Positions 1 through 5,563 of a stretch of DNA of 5,563 nucleotides are shown here, one piece after another (within the stretch, counting starts at the first letter, position 1; each line of letters starts with the position of its first letter). The notes below the pieces were generated by a model that ran no database searches, was not told the origin of the DNA, and saw only the letters and a program-made list of their open reading frames with translations. The translations under genes were made by a program, and so were the position numbers. The stretch covers positions 1-5,563 of the forward strand of contig JAJZYV010000147.1 in the NCBI GenBank assembly GCA_021797955.1. The letters are read 5' to 3'. This stretch comes from Thermoplasmata archaeon (GTDB lineage Archaea; Thermoplasmatota; Thermoplasmata; Thermoplasmatales; Thermoplasmataceae).

Positions 1-559
1 CCACAGGCTCTAAACCATCTATATCAGATTCCATTCCCTTCTTCATTTCATTAAGCCTTTCATAAACCTTTTGAAGGTTATGAAGGCCCAGAATCTCATT
101 GAAAAGGTCAAGTCTTTTACTCTTTTGCTTTGTGATAAGAGAGTCTATCTGACCCTGTTCTATGAAAACTGAATTCATAAAAACCTCATCGGAAACGCCG
201 ATAATCTTAGTAATATACTGATTAACTGCAGTTACTCCTTCTGCTTCTATGCGATCTCCCAATGTGATCACTGCACCCTTTGTTTCAATCCTGTTGCCGC
301 TCCTTTCAAGCGTTCTTTCCACATAATATGTATTTCCTTCTAGATTGAATGTAAGTTTCACTCTGCCATGTTTCTTACCATATTGTAAGAGATCCCTGTT
401 GCTCCTCTGCATTCCAAACAGCGCAAACTTTATTGCTTCAAATATGGAGGATTTTCCCGCACCATTCTTTCCAACTATGATATTTACCCCACTGTCAAAG
501 TCTATTGAAGTTTCACTATGCGAAAGAAAGGATTCCATGCTGAGGGTTCTGATAATCAT
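1..559 (-). CDS. rad50: Rad50 ATPase, N-terminal part (runs off window edge)
   Basis: This is the N-terminal ATPase lobe of Rad50, the SMC-like partner of Mre11 that binds and bridges broken DNA ends and gates Mre11 nuclease activity by ATP-driven dimerisation. The 186 codons visible begin MIIRTLSMESFLSH, a typical Rad50 opening. The Walker A motif GKNGAGKSS lies at residues 30-38 (K36), and the Q-loop is in VFIEQGQID (Q135 the likely Mg/ATP-contacting Gln). From about residue 145 the sequence becomes charged and helical (KRLDLFNEILGLHNLQKVYERL), the start of the long coiled coil. The zinc hook, signature motif and Walker B lie outside the window. The ATG at 559-557 overlaps the mre11 TGA as ATGA, indicating coupled translation of the two subunits. 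No frameshift or stop is seen. A bacterial SbcC-type protein is the only real alternative, and the herA/nurA context argues against it. Confidence 0.96.
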   Translation of the reverse strand, partial: MIIRTLSMESFLSHSETSIDFDSGVNIIVGKNGAGKSSIFEAIKFALFGMQRSNRDLLQYGKKHGRVKLTFNLEGNTYYVERTLERSGNRIETKGAVITLGDRIEAEGVTAVNQYITKIIGVSDEVFMNSVFIEQGQIDSLITKQKSKRLDLFNEILGLHNLQKVYERLNEMKKGMESDIDGLEPV

Positions 560-1707
560 AATGTTCCCTCTATTCCCAGCCTTTTTTCAATACTTTTAAC
601 TGCAACCTCTGGTTCATTGTCCATGATATCACGATATATCTCATAGGCTGTTTTACCAATGTTTTTATCGTCTGCAAAATATTCAAGGAACATATCCTTA
701 AGTGAATCTGTCATTGCTGATACATTGTGTTTTTCACTCTCCTGTGCCTTTATTATAGGCGTTCTTATCAAAAAGAGATCGTTAAATTGAGAAACAGCAT
801 CAATTACATCGTTAGGGCTTATTTTTTCCTGAATCTCCATTGTAAGTATTCCTTTCTTTACCTCAAGACGTTCCCTATTTTTTGAAGCGAATACATCTAT
901 GGATTTCAGGACATTTTCAAGAGTCCCCTTAACAATGAGTTGGGGACGCACAGATTTTAGGCCTATTTTTTCCACATTGGTTTGATCATTTTCTATTGAA
1001 ACCATGTTTATACTCTTTCCATGCCGCATATAGAAATCTATCTCGTTTGTTGATTTTATCTCTGTTGAACCAGCGTATGAGAATATTGAATTACCTATTT
1101 TTTTCTCAAGACGGTTATGAATGTGCCCAAAGGCCATATAATTAAAATTAACAGGCAATTCCTCAGAGGTTGCCTCGCACTGCTCGCTAATGAAGTATGG
1201 AGATATGGCCTGATGGGAGATAAGAATGGCCATTTTGCTTTCAGCTGCATCAAAATTAGCCTTTTCATATTGACTCTTGAGCCTTTCCCTTCTCAGCCCT
1301 TTCATGTTAGATATGCCACCAATTAGTATCTTTTCTGAACCGTTTGAATGCACAACAGATTCATATTCTTCCATACCCAATACCTTGACCCCAAGAAAGT
1401 CAAATATCTTTGAAGCGGGTATGTCATCCTTCTTTGGTCGATCATGATCGCCCATAATCATGTAAAAGGGTATTTTTTTGGCCTGGAGTTTGATTATGTT
1501 ATCCCGGAAAACTGATAGGGCTCTGTTGTCAGGTCTGTGTTCATCAAAGAGATCACCAGAATGCACCACAAAATCCACTTCCTGATCAAGTGCAATCTGA
1601 ACGGCCTCTGTAAATGCATCATAGAAATCATCCTCCCTCTCTTTTATTGAATATTGCCGACTGCCAAGATGTGTATCTGAGATGTGAACGAACCTGAACG
1701 TAATCAT
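556..1707 (-). CDS. mre11: Mre11 double-strand-break nuclease
   Basis: Mre11 is the manganese-dependent 3'-5' exonuclease/endonuclease that works with Rad50 at DNA ends. The 383-residue length suits a short archaeal Mre11. Calcineurin-type phosphodiesterase motifs appear in order: HISDTH (D11, H13), SGDLFD (D52), GDHD (86-89, with H88 the expected catalytic His), ISH (H165) and GHIH (H195, H197). The third motif is normally GNHD; the metal-bridging Asn is Asp87 here. After about residue 205 comes the capping domain (roughly 250-320), then a helical C-terminal tail (about 330-375) in the position of the Rad50-binding region. The ATG at 1707 overlaps the herA stop as ATGA. GGAGG sits one base before that ATG, too close for a normal Shine-Dalgarno, so coupled reinitiation is more likely. 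The stop overlaps the rad50 ATG. The name is secure; whether D87 alters metal use is not known. Confidence 0.97.
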   Translation of the reverse strand: MITFRFVHISDTHLGSRQYSIKEREDDFYDAFTEAVQIALDQEVDFVVHSGDLFDEHRPDNRALSVFRDNIIKLQAKKIPFYMIMGDHDRPKKDDIPASKIFDFLGVKVLGMEEYESVVHSNGSEKILIGGISNMKGLRRERLKSQYEKANFDAAESKMAILISHQAISPYFISEQCEATSEELPVNFNYMAFGHIHNRLEKKIGNSIFSYAGSTEIKSTNEIDFYMRHGKSINMVSIENDQTNVEKIGLKSVRPQLIVKGTLENVLKSIDVFASKNRERLEVKKGILTMEIQEKISPNDVIDAVSQFNDLFLIRTPIIKAQESEKHNVSAMTDSLKDMFLEYFADDKNIGKTAYEIYRDIMDNEPEVAVKSIEKRLGIEGTL

Positions 1708-3239
1708 CCCTCCATTAGTTTGGAGATCCTTTCCCTCTCAACTTTGGGATCTTTGAGTTTGTTTCTCATTTCTCTGGCTTCTTTTAAAAGCGATAGAAGA
1801 TCAATATCGCCTCCTCCCTCCATGGTCTCGCGCCTTCTAATTTTCACAACAGTTGGAAATCTTACTATTTGACCTGTTATTACTGCTTCGCCTGTGTTTA
1901 ATGAAGGCAGATCATCAATAATTGCCTGACTTACAAACTCACAGCTTTCAGCTATTGCCCTCTGATCAATGGGGTTCGTAATACGCAGAATAATTTGAGA
2001 ATTGCACTGACTCAGAACATCCTGATCAATTTTTCCTGGTCTTTGTGTTATAACGACGAGGAAGACACCGAATTTCCTCCCTTCCCCAGCTATCTTTTTA
2101 ATTAGAATGGGAAGTTTACCTAACGATTCCAACCCCACGAAGTTGTGTGCCTCTTCTATGAAGACAAAAACAGGCAATTTAAATTCTCCTGATACCTTCT
2201 TATCGTAAATCTCTTCAAGTACCCTAAGAGTGAAATAGGATGTTACATCCTGATCAAGACCGGAAAGATCAAGGACTGAAAGCTGCCCCGGGCCTAAATA
2301 CTCTGAAATGTCTGTGGTTCTCTGACTAAAAATGTCCTTTATGGATCTCAGAAGGGCAATTCTACCGGAAATTTTCCCCCTCTTATCCGGTGTTAATCTC
2401 TCCACGCTCTCAAGAAAATCCTTTAGATCTTTCTTTCCTCCGGTTTTTTGAAGAGCCTCCCGTACAATATCTCTTAAGGTTGTCCATTTTTCATTTATTC
2501 TCATGATGTCAAAAAGATCGTCTTCGTCCAGATCCTGGAATCGTAATGTAAACATTTCTGTTATTGCAGACATTTCAGCGCTGTATCGCCCAGTACTCAT
2601 AGGTGTTCTAAACACCTTTGTGTTCTCTGAAAAGACCTTCCCTGAACTACTTCTCTTCATGAGAACATAATCTGCATGAGGATCAAGAACAACAATCGTT
2701 CCGCCTTTCTTCAGAATCTCCTCTATGAGAACTGCTGCAGTATTGCTTTTTCCTGCCCCGGTTTGAGAAAGGATAGCCAGATGTCTCCTGAGTCCTGATA
2801 AACTTAATCCTATGGGAATGTCTTCATGATCTGCCAAATTGCCTACATAAATTGAGTCTTCTTCTGGAAATCCAAACAATTTCTTAAGTAATTTTGTTTC
2901 TGCAATTCTTACAACTGTTCCTGGCCTTATAATTTCCCTTCCGCTCTTAAATACCTCGTCATCTTTTATGGTACCTGTTGTTTTGGCTATGGCAACTGTG
3001 ACCGATTCATTTATATCTGCATTGACAAACTTCTCCACACTGTTATAATCAATACCTTCCTTGAGGAGATCACTTCTGGAAACTATTCTCTCTACTCTTG
3101 CTATGACCTTTGAGTTTCGATTGTCAACAGAAACATATTCCCATCTTTTCAGGTCAACATCTGGTTTGACAACAAACCTGACTGATTCTGGCATATTATC
3201 GCCAACGGTATATCCTATTTCAGACCCTGATTCTTGCAC
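1704..3239 (-). CDS. herA: HerA hexameric DNA translocase/helicase
   Basis: HerA is an FtsK/VirB4-class ATPase that forms a hexameric ring, pumps duplex DNA and drives the NurA nuclease during 5'-end resection. Numbering is from the GTG at 3239 (511 aa, close to the usual 500 or so). Residues 8-112 (IGYTVGD onward) form the N-terminal HAS beta-barrel. The RecA-like core follows, with Walker A SQTGAGKS (158-165, K164), LDPHADY (185-191), a helical insertion near 220-305, Walker B PVFVFIEEAH (356-365, E362/E363), a candidate arginine finger R388 in GEGRKFG, and the TQRP motif (398-401). A charged helical tail ends the protein. The start at 3239 is preferred because GGGGTGA (3251-3245) lies five bases upstream and matches the archaeal anti-Shine-Dalgarno; an in-frame GTG at 3248 would add three residues. 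The gene overlaps nurA by 20 nt and mre11 by 4 nt. Confidence 0.95.
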   Translation of the reverse strand: MQESGSEIGYTVGDNMPESVRFVVKPDVDLKRWEYVSVDNRNSKVIARVERIVSRSDLLKEGIDYNSVEKFVNADINESVTVAIAKTTGTIKDDEVFKSGREIIRPGTVVRIAETKLLKKLFGFPEEDSIYVGNLADHEDIPIGLSLSGLRRHLAILSQTGAGKSNTAAVLIEEILKKGGTIVVLDPHADYVLMKRSSSGKVFSENTKVFRTPMSTGRYSAEMSAITEMFTLRFQDLDEDDLFDIMRINEKWTTLRDIVREALQKTGGKKDLKDFLESVERLTPDKRGKISGRIALLRSIKDIFSQRTTDISEYLGPGQLSVLDLSGLDQDVTSYFTLRVLEEIYDKKVSGEFKLPVFVFIEEAHNFVGLESLGKLPILIKKIAGEGRKFGVFLVVITQRPGKIDQDVLSQCNSQIILRITNPIDQRAIAESCEFVSQAIIDDLPSLNTGEAVITGQIVRFPTVVKIRRRETMEGGGDIDLLSLLKEAREMRNKLKDPKVERERISKLMEG

Positions 3240-4251
3240 GTCTTTCACCCCTGGTTTCTGGCATGATGACTCCTGTTTCCTTTTCGAAAGCTTTCATTAA
3301 TACCTCCTCCGACTCCTCCCTCGTGAATTTGATCCTCCGATCCACATCTGATAACCAGACGTTATGTATTTTAAGTCCAGAATACGCCCAAACCGCAATT
3401 TTGACTATCTGTTCTGATATCACTTCCATATTACCTTCTCCACTCATAAAGATGATGTCAACCCTCATTGGAGTATCGTTCAAAGCAGGTAATATATGCG
3501 TTGTAACGATCCTTAGATTCTCTTTCCTGAAGTTCTTCTCAATGGTTATTGGAACTGTATAACCTGGAAATTTAGCAAGTGACTTAATTATTGTGTGATC
3601 TGTAACAGAGTTGGAATATTCTCTTTTTATTGAAGAATCATCCAGATCAGATCCATCAAGTAATTCTTTCTTAAAAACTTTGGAATCCGAGCTTTTGGAG
3701 ATAAATACCAGACGCACATTTTTTTCTTTGGCCTTCTTTAGGAGATTTTCCATAGTATCCATATACAAATCCGGAAAGTTTTCCAAATCATCTCCAACCA
3801 CTCTTTCTATATTTTCATTGATTCTCCCCAATGCTGACCCGTCAAGAAATGCAATTCCGATATTTCTCTCTGATAGACACTTTATAAGAGATTGATGCTC
3901 TCTCACTTCCATACTTCTGGTAACATAAGTTTGGAGCGAATATCTATTCACGACTTTTATTGATATATCCGAGGATAGAAATTCTTCCTGCCCTGTGATA
4001 GTCATTGCCCTTGTAAGTATAATCTTCATGCCGTTGTATAATTCTCTTATAAATTCTGAACCATCTGTTGCCGATACAATAACATCAGGTCTCAATCCCT
4101 CAGGCAGTGGCAAGAAGCTTTTCTCCAATTCTCGTCCATAAATCTCTGCTCTCTCTGAATTAGGAGGAATGATAAGTGCTTCCCTTATCTTCTCCCTATT
4201 CTCTTTCAGGAATTTAATGTAATCTGTATAGTAATTTGTCAATATTATCAA
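3220..4251 (-). CDS. nurA: NurA 5'-3' nuclease, HerA partner
   Basis: NurA is the dimeric RNase-H-like nuclease that docks on the HerA ring and degrades the 5' strand at DNA ends. The 343-residue length fits the family. Candidate metal ligands, by position relative to known NurAs, are D63 in ATDGSEF, E115 or E118 in SMEVREHQ, and D137 in AFLDGSALG. D218/H219 (VTDHT) is a further acidic/His pair. The usual C-terminal YP..L..AH motif is not evident; the matching stretch reads GLKIHNVWLSDVDRRI (292-307), so D302 may replace the His. The family call rests on these motifs plus position directly before herA. The start is a TTG at 4251: there is no early in-frame ATG or GTG, an in-frame TAA lies at 4269-4267, and AGGT (4263-4260) sits eight bases upstream. 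A second TTG at 4242 has no such support. Confidence 0.88.
   Translation of the reverse strand: MIILTNYYTDYIKFLKENREKIREALIIPPNSERAEIYGRELEKSFLPLPEGLRPDVIVSATDGSEFIRELYNGMKIILTRAMTITGQEEFLSSDISIKVVNRYSLQTYVTRSMEVREHQSLIKCLSERNIGIAFLDGSALGRINENIERVVGDDLENFPDLYMDTMENLLKKAKEKNVRLVFISKSSDSKVFKKELLDGSDLDDSSIKREYSNSVTDHTIIKSLAKFPGYTVPITIEKNFRKENLRIVTTHILPALNDTPMRVDIIFMSGEGNMEVISEQIVKIAVWAYSGLKIHNVWLSDVDRRIKFTREESEEVLMKAFEKETGVIMPETRGERRARIRV
3245..3251 (-). promoter_or_regulatory. Ribosome-binding site for herA inside nurA
   Basis: GGGGTGA resembles the Shine-Dalgarno consensus GGAGGTGA with one base missing. It lies five bases before the GTG at 3239, within the last codons of nurA. The upstream GTG at 3248 falls inside this element and so lacks a spaced binding site. 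This is the reason for choosing 3239 as the herA start. Confidence 0.5.
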
Positions 4252-4306
4252 TAGGTAGAACCTGACTTAAAGTTTTATTGATATATTTCATCATAGTTGT
4301 TCAATA
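4252..4306 (-). promoter_or_regulatory. Possible nurA operon promoter and leader
   Basis: This is the only gap between the protease and nurA. Read on the minus strand it holds AAATATAT (4288-4281), a plausible archaeal TATA box preceded by purine-rich bases. It would place transcription start near 4258, giving a very short leader. The leader region carries CAGGT just before the TTG. A second A/T-rich stretch (ATAAAAC, 4277-4271, leading into TTTAAG) is a competing candidate. No T-run terminator follows the protease stop, so the repair genes could also be reached by read-through. The call rests on pattern alone; in an AT-rich genome such boxes arise by chance. Confidence 0.35.
4260..4263 (-). 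promoter_or_regulatory. Ribosome-binding site deciding the nurA TTG start
   Basis: AGGT, a core of the Shine-Dalgarno sequence, lies eight bases before the TTG at 4251, a usual distance. It is 17 bases from the next in-frame TTG (4242), so it favours 4251. The AGGT can also pair with ACCT at 4256-4253 across a three-base loop, a weak hairpin that would end one base before the start codon. Confidence 0.4.
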
Positions 4307-5407
4307 TCAGGGAAAAACAAATGGGTTAGCTGTAAAGCACAGAATAAACATCGCAATTGCTGCAACCCCAATGACTGTGTCCTTTTTTGAAAGCTTACTG
4401 TAATCATCTAGCGCTGGAGGATGTGTTATTCCAAGGAATATTATGAGCATGGCAAGAAGGAGCCAACCCACATAGTTGTAATAAAGCCCTAGAAATATCA
4501 TGACCATAAAGAAGAAGTAGCTGGCGTATTTTGCTTTGTTTCCAAGCAATCCTCTTATGACATGTCCTCCGTCCAGCTGTCCCACTGGCATCAAATTAAT
4601 TGCAGTGGCAAATATTCCAACCCATACCGATATTACCATGGGAAAAAGCACTGGATGACTTGATGGAGAAATGCTCAGAGAAAATATATCATAGATAAAT
4701 GGGAAATTCAGATAAAATGGGATTATATGACTCACGGGAATGTATGTAACCTGAAAATAATTGGCCAAAAAGAGAAGAGGCAGGGCTGTGAGAAATCCTG
4801 CAATCGGACCAGCCGCACCAATTTCTGTCATGGCTCTCTTGTTTGGGATTGGATCCCTAAGGGAGATAAATGCACCAAAAGTTCCGATGGAAGCCCCAAT
4901 GGGTACGAATGGTATAAAAAATGGAAGGGAGGCTTTGACTTTCAATTTTTTGGCCACTATGAAATGTCCTAGCTCGTGAACACCCAATATTGTAAGGAGC
5001 GGAAGTGAGAAGAATATCAGGCTGAAGAGAATTGTTCTTCCGAAGAAATCCGGTCCCCTTGTTACAAAATTCTGAGAGTAAAGATAACCTGCATAAACTG
5101 TTGAAATTATTGTTAAAATTAACATAATGATATTAATATAAACTGGAGCGTACTTTCTCTTTTCGGTAAATGTTACTCCGATAAAATTTTCCTGGCCTTT
5201 CTCAATGAATGGTATATATCCCTCTGGAATCAAGACTAGACGAAGACTGTCGAAGGCTTTTCCAAATTCTGGGTTTTCTGAATCAAGGAAGTAAAATCTA
5301 AGCAGATTTGGCTCTACTAAAGTCTCGTAGATATTGAATCTGGATTTGACCTCATCTAAAACGTGTCGAATCCTTTCATCAAGTTGCGGTGATTGCGTAC
5401 TATCCAT
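4307..5407 (-). CDS. M50 family (site-2 protease-like) membrane metalloprotease
   Basis: This is a polytopic intramembrane zinc metalloprotease of the M50/site-2 protease family, which cleaves membrane-spanning segments of anchored proteins such as regulators. It has 366 residues. Residues 1-88 form a hydrophilic N-terminal domain, probably cytoplasmic. Hydrophobic segments follow at about 89-110, 125-150, 195-218, 252-274, 296-325 and 344-362. HELGH (144-148) supplies H144, E145 and H148. NLMPVGQLDGGH (271-282) supplies D279, the third zinc ligand, so the active site looks intact. There is no clear PDZ or CBS domain, and the layout resembles the EGY1-type branch seen in archaea and plastids. 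The ATG at 5407 is preceded by AGGTAAT (5417-5411), close to the Shine-Dalgarno consensus AGGTGAT. The substrate is unknown. The gene ends 55 bp before nurA on the same strand, and no functional link to repair is evident. Confidence 0.92.
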   Translation of the reverse strand: MDSTQSPQLDERIRHVLDEVKSRFNIYETLVEPNLLRFYFLDSENPEFGKAFDSLRLVLIPEGYIPFIEKGQENFIGVTFTEKRKYAPVYINIIMLILTIISTVYAGYLYSQNFVTRGPDFFGRTILFSLIFFSLPLLTILGVHELGHFIVAKKLKVKASLPFFIPFVPIGASIGTFGAFISLRDPIPNKRAMTEIGAAGPIAGFLTALPLLFLANYFQVTYIPVSHIIPFYLNFPFIYDIFSLSISPSSHPVLFPMVISVWVGIFATAINLMPVGQLDGGHVIRGLLGNKAKYASYFFFMVMIFLGLYYNYVGWLLLAMLIIFLGITHPPALDDYSKLSKKDTVIGVAAIAMFILCFTANPFVFP

Positions 5408-5410
5408 GAT

Positions 5411-5417
5411 ATTACCT
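5411..5417 (-). promoter_or_regulatory. Ribosome-binding site of the M50 protease gene
   Basis: AGGTAAT matches six of seven bases of AGGTGAT, the complement of the archaeal 16S rRNA tail, and ends three bases before the ATG at 5407 (six bases if only AGGT is counted). Having a binding site implies a transcript with a real leader rather than a leaderless one, which agrees with a start further upstream in 5430-5563. Confidence 0.5.
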
Positions 5418-5439
5418 TTTAATTTTCCCCAGTCTAACG

Positions 5440-5463
5440 GGAATCATTCATTATCCTGATTCC
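5440..5463. repeat. Inverted repeat, 7-bp stem with 10-nt loop
   Basis: GGAATCA (5440-5446) and TGATTCC (5457-5463) are perfect inverted copies around a ten-base loop. The element lies 33-56 bases before the protease start codon, so it could be a leader hairpin or a protein-binding site in the promoter. It lacks a following T-run on either strand, so it does not look like a terminator. Chance occurrence is possible. Confidence 0.45.
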
Positions 5464-5499
5464 TCTGACCCTGCTGGGAAACTGTTTGCCTTCCTCTGA
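5460..5499. repeat. 9-bp direct repeats flanking a 15-bp near-palindrome
   Basis: TTCCTCTGA occurs at 5460-5468 and again at 5491-5499, exactly 31 bp apart, close to three helical turns. Between them is GGGAAACTGTTTGCC (5476-5490), symmetric about T5483 with one mismatched pair. This arrangement resembles an operator with two half-sites, but nothing in the window identifies a regulator. The sequence facts are certain; a regulatory role is inferred. Confidence 0.4.
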
Positions 5500-5563
5500 T
5501 CAGCGCATCATCGCAGGATGACACATCCTATACTCGTGCTGGAGCCCATGGATAGGCAAATTA
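5500..5563. other. Unassigned right-end segment, possible edge of a neighbouring gene
   Basis: This end is richer in G+C than the rest of the window. Two open frames touch the edge. On the minus strand, 20 codons end in MCHPAMMR and a TGA at 5502-5500, which could be the tail of an upstream gene. On the plus strand, an ATG at 5518 opens 15 codons (MTHPILVLEPMDRQI) to the edge, which could be the start of a divergent gene. Neither has a recognisable motif, and the ATG has no spaced ribosome-binding site. A perfect inverted repeat, AGGATG-ACA-CATCCT, spans 5515-5529. It does not read as a tRNA. Confidence 0.25.

Noticed and set aside
345..599. Plus-strand open frame of 84 codons
   Set aside because: It lies opposite the rad50 and mre11 coding sequence, which has clear family motifs; the hydrophobic, Phe-rich translation is typical of an antisense shadow.
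1097..1479. Two runs of seven A on the mre11 coding strand (near 1097-1103 and 1473-1479) as programmed slippage sites
   Set aside because: Both encode Lys-Lys-Ile in an uninterrupted frame matching the family, with no downstream structure or useful alternative frame seen.
2741..2770. HerA Walker A starts with Ser (SQTGAGKS) rather than Gly
   Set aside because: The first position of this P-loop varies among HerA-type ATPases, and the critical TGxGKS core is intact, so this is not evidence of an altered enzyme.
3061..3895. Three plus-strand open frames of 79-99 codons opposite herA and nurA
   Set aside because: Each is antisense to genes with intact conserved motifs, has no ribosome-binding site or recognisable domain, and is rich in Ser/Phe/Leu as expected from reading the opposite strand.
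4207..4294. Possible box C/D small RNA: ATGATGA (4294-4288) fits a C box and a CTGA occurs near 4207
   Set aside because: The boxes are about 80 bases apart, there is no convincing C'/D' pair or terminal stem, and most of the span is nurA coding sequence.
4727..4979. Two overlapping plus-strand open frames inside the protease gene
   Set aside because: They cover the HELGH and membrane-segment coding region of the M50 protease and overlap each other in different frames, so they cannot both be genes and neither has support.
5408..5563. tRNA, SRP RNA or RNase P RNA in the right-end segment
   Set aside because: I found no T-arm GTTC motif, cloverleaf pairing, SRP tetraloop region or RNase P conserved boxes on either strand; the small stems alone do not support a known RNA family.

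Overview
The window reads as archaeal DNA, most likely from a Thermoplasmata-type acidophile or a close relative. The evidence is the nurA-herA-mre11-rad50 cassette (a hallmark of archaeal and thermophile double-strand-break processing), AT-rich sequence of roughly 40% G+C by eye, strong use of AGA/AGG for arginine, and non-ATG starts. The lineage is inferred from gene content and style, not from a database match.

All five recognisable genes lie on the minus strand, so transcription runs from high to low coordinates. From 5407 down to 4307 is a membrane-embedded M50 site-2-protease-type metalloprotease with HELGH and LDGGH motifs. After a 55-bp gap come nurA (4251-3220, TTG start), herA (3239-1704, GTG start), mre11 (1707-556) and the first 186 codons of rad50 (559 to the window edge). 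The last four genes overlap: nurA/herA by 20 nt (29 if the earlier GTG is used), and herA/mre11 and mre11/rad50 each by a 4-nt ATGA. This is a tightly packed, probably translationally coupled operon.

The four downstream products form the archaeal DNA end-resection machine. Mre11-Rad50 recognises and opens broken ends. The HerA hexameric translocase with the NurA nuclease then degrades the 5' strand, leaving a 3' tail for RadA recombinase. The protease is probably unrelated to repair, but no obvious terminator separates it from nurA, so read-through is possible.

The only non-coding stretches are the 55-bp gap (4252-4306), with a TATA-like element and a short ribosome-binding site for nurA, and the right end (5408-5563). 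The right end holds the protease ribosome-binding site, several small inverted repeats and a 9-bp direct repeat around a palindrome. No gene there can be assigned with confidence. I see no tRNA, rRNA, CRISPR array or mobile element.

I do not see a wholly new system here: the main content is a known repair cassette. The points most worth a second look are an Asn-to-Asp change in an Mre11 metal-site motif (GDHD for GNHD), an apparent loss of the usual C-terminal Tyr/His pair in NurA, the unusual start-site arrangement of nurA, and the symmetric structure at the right end.
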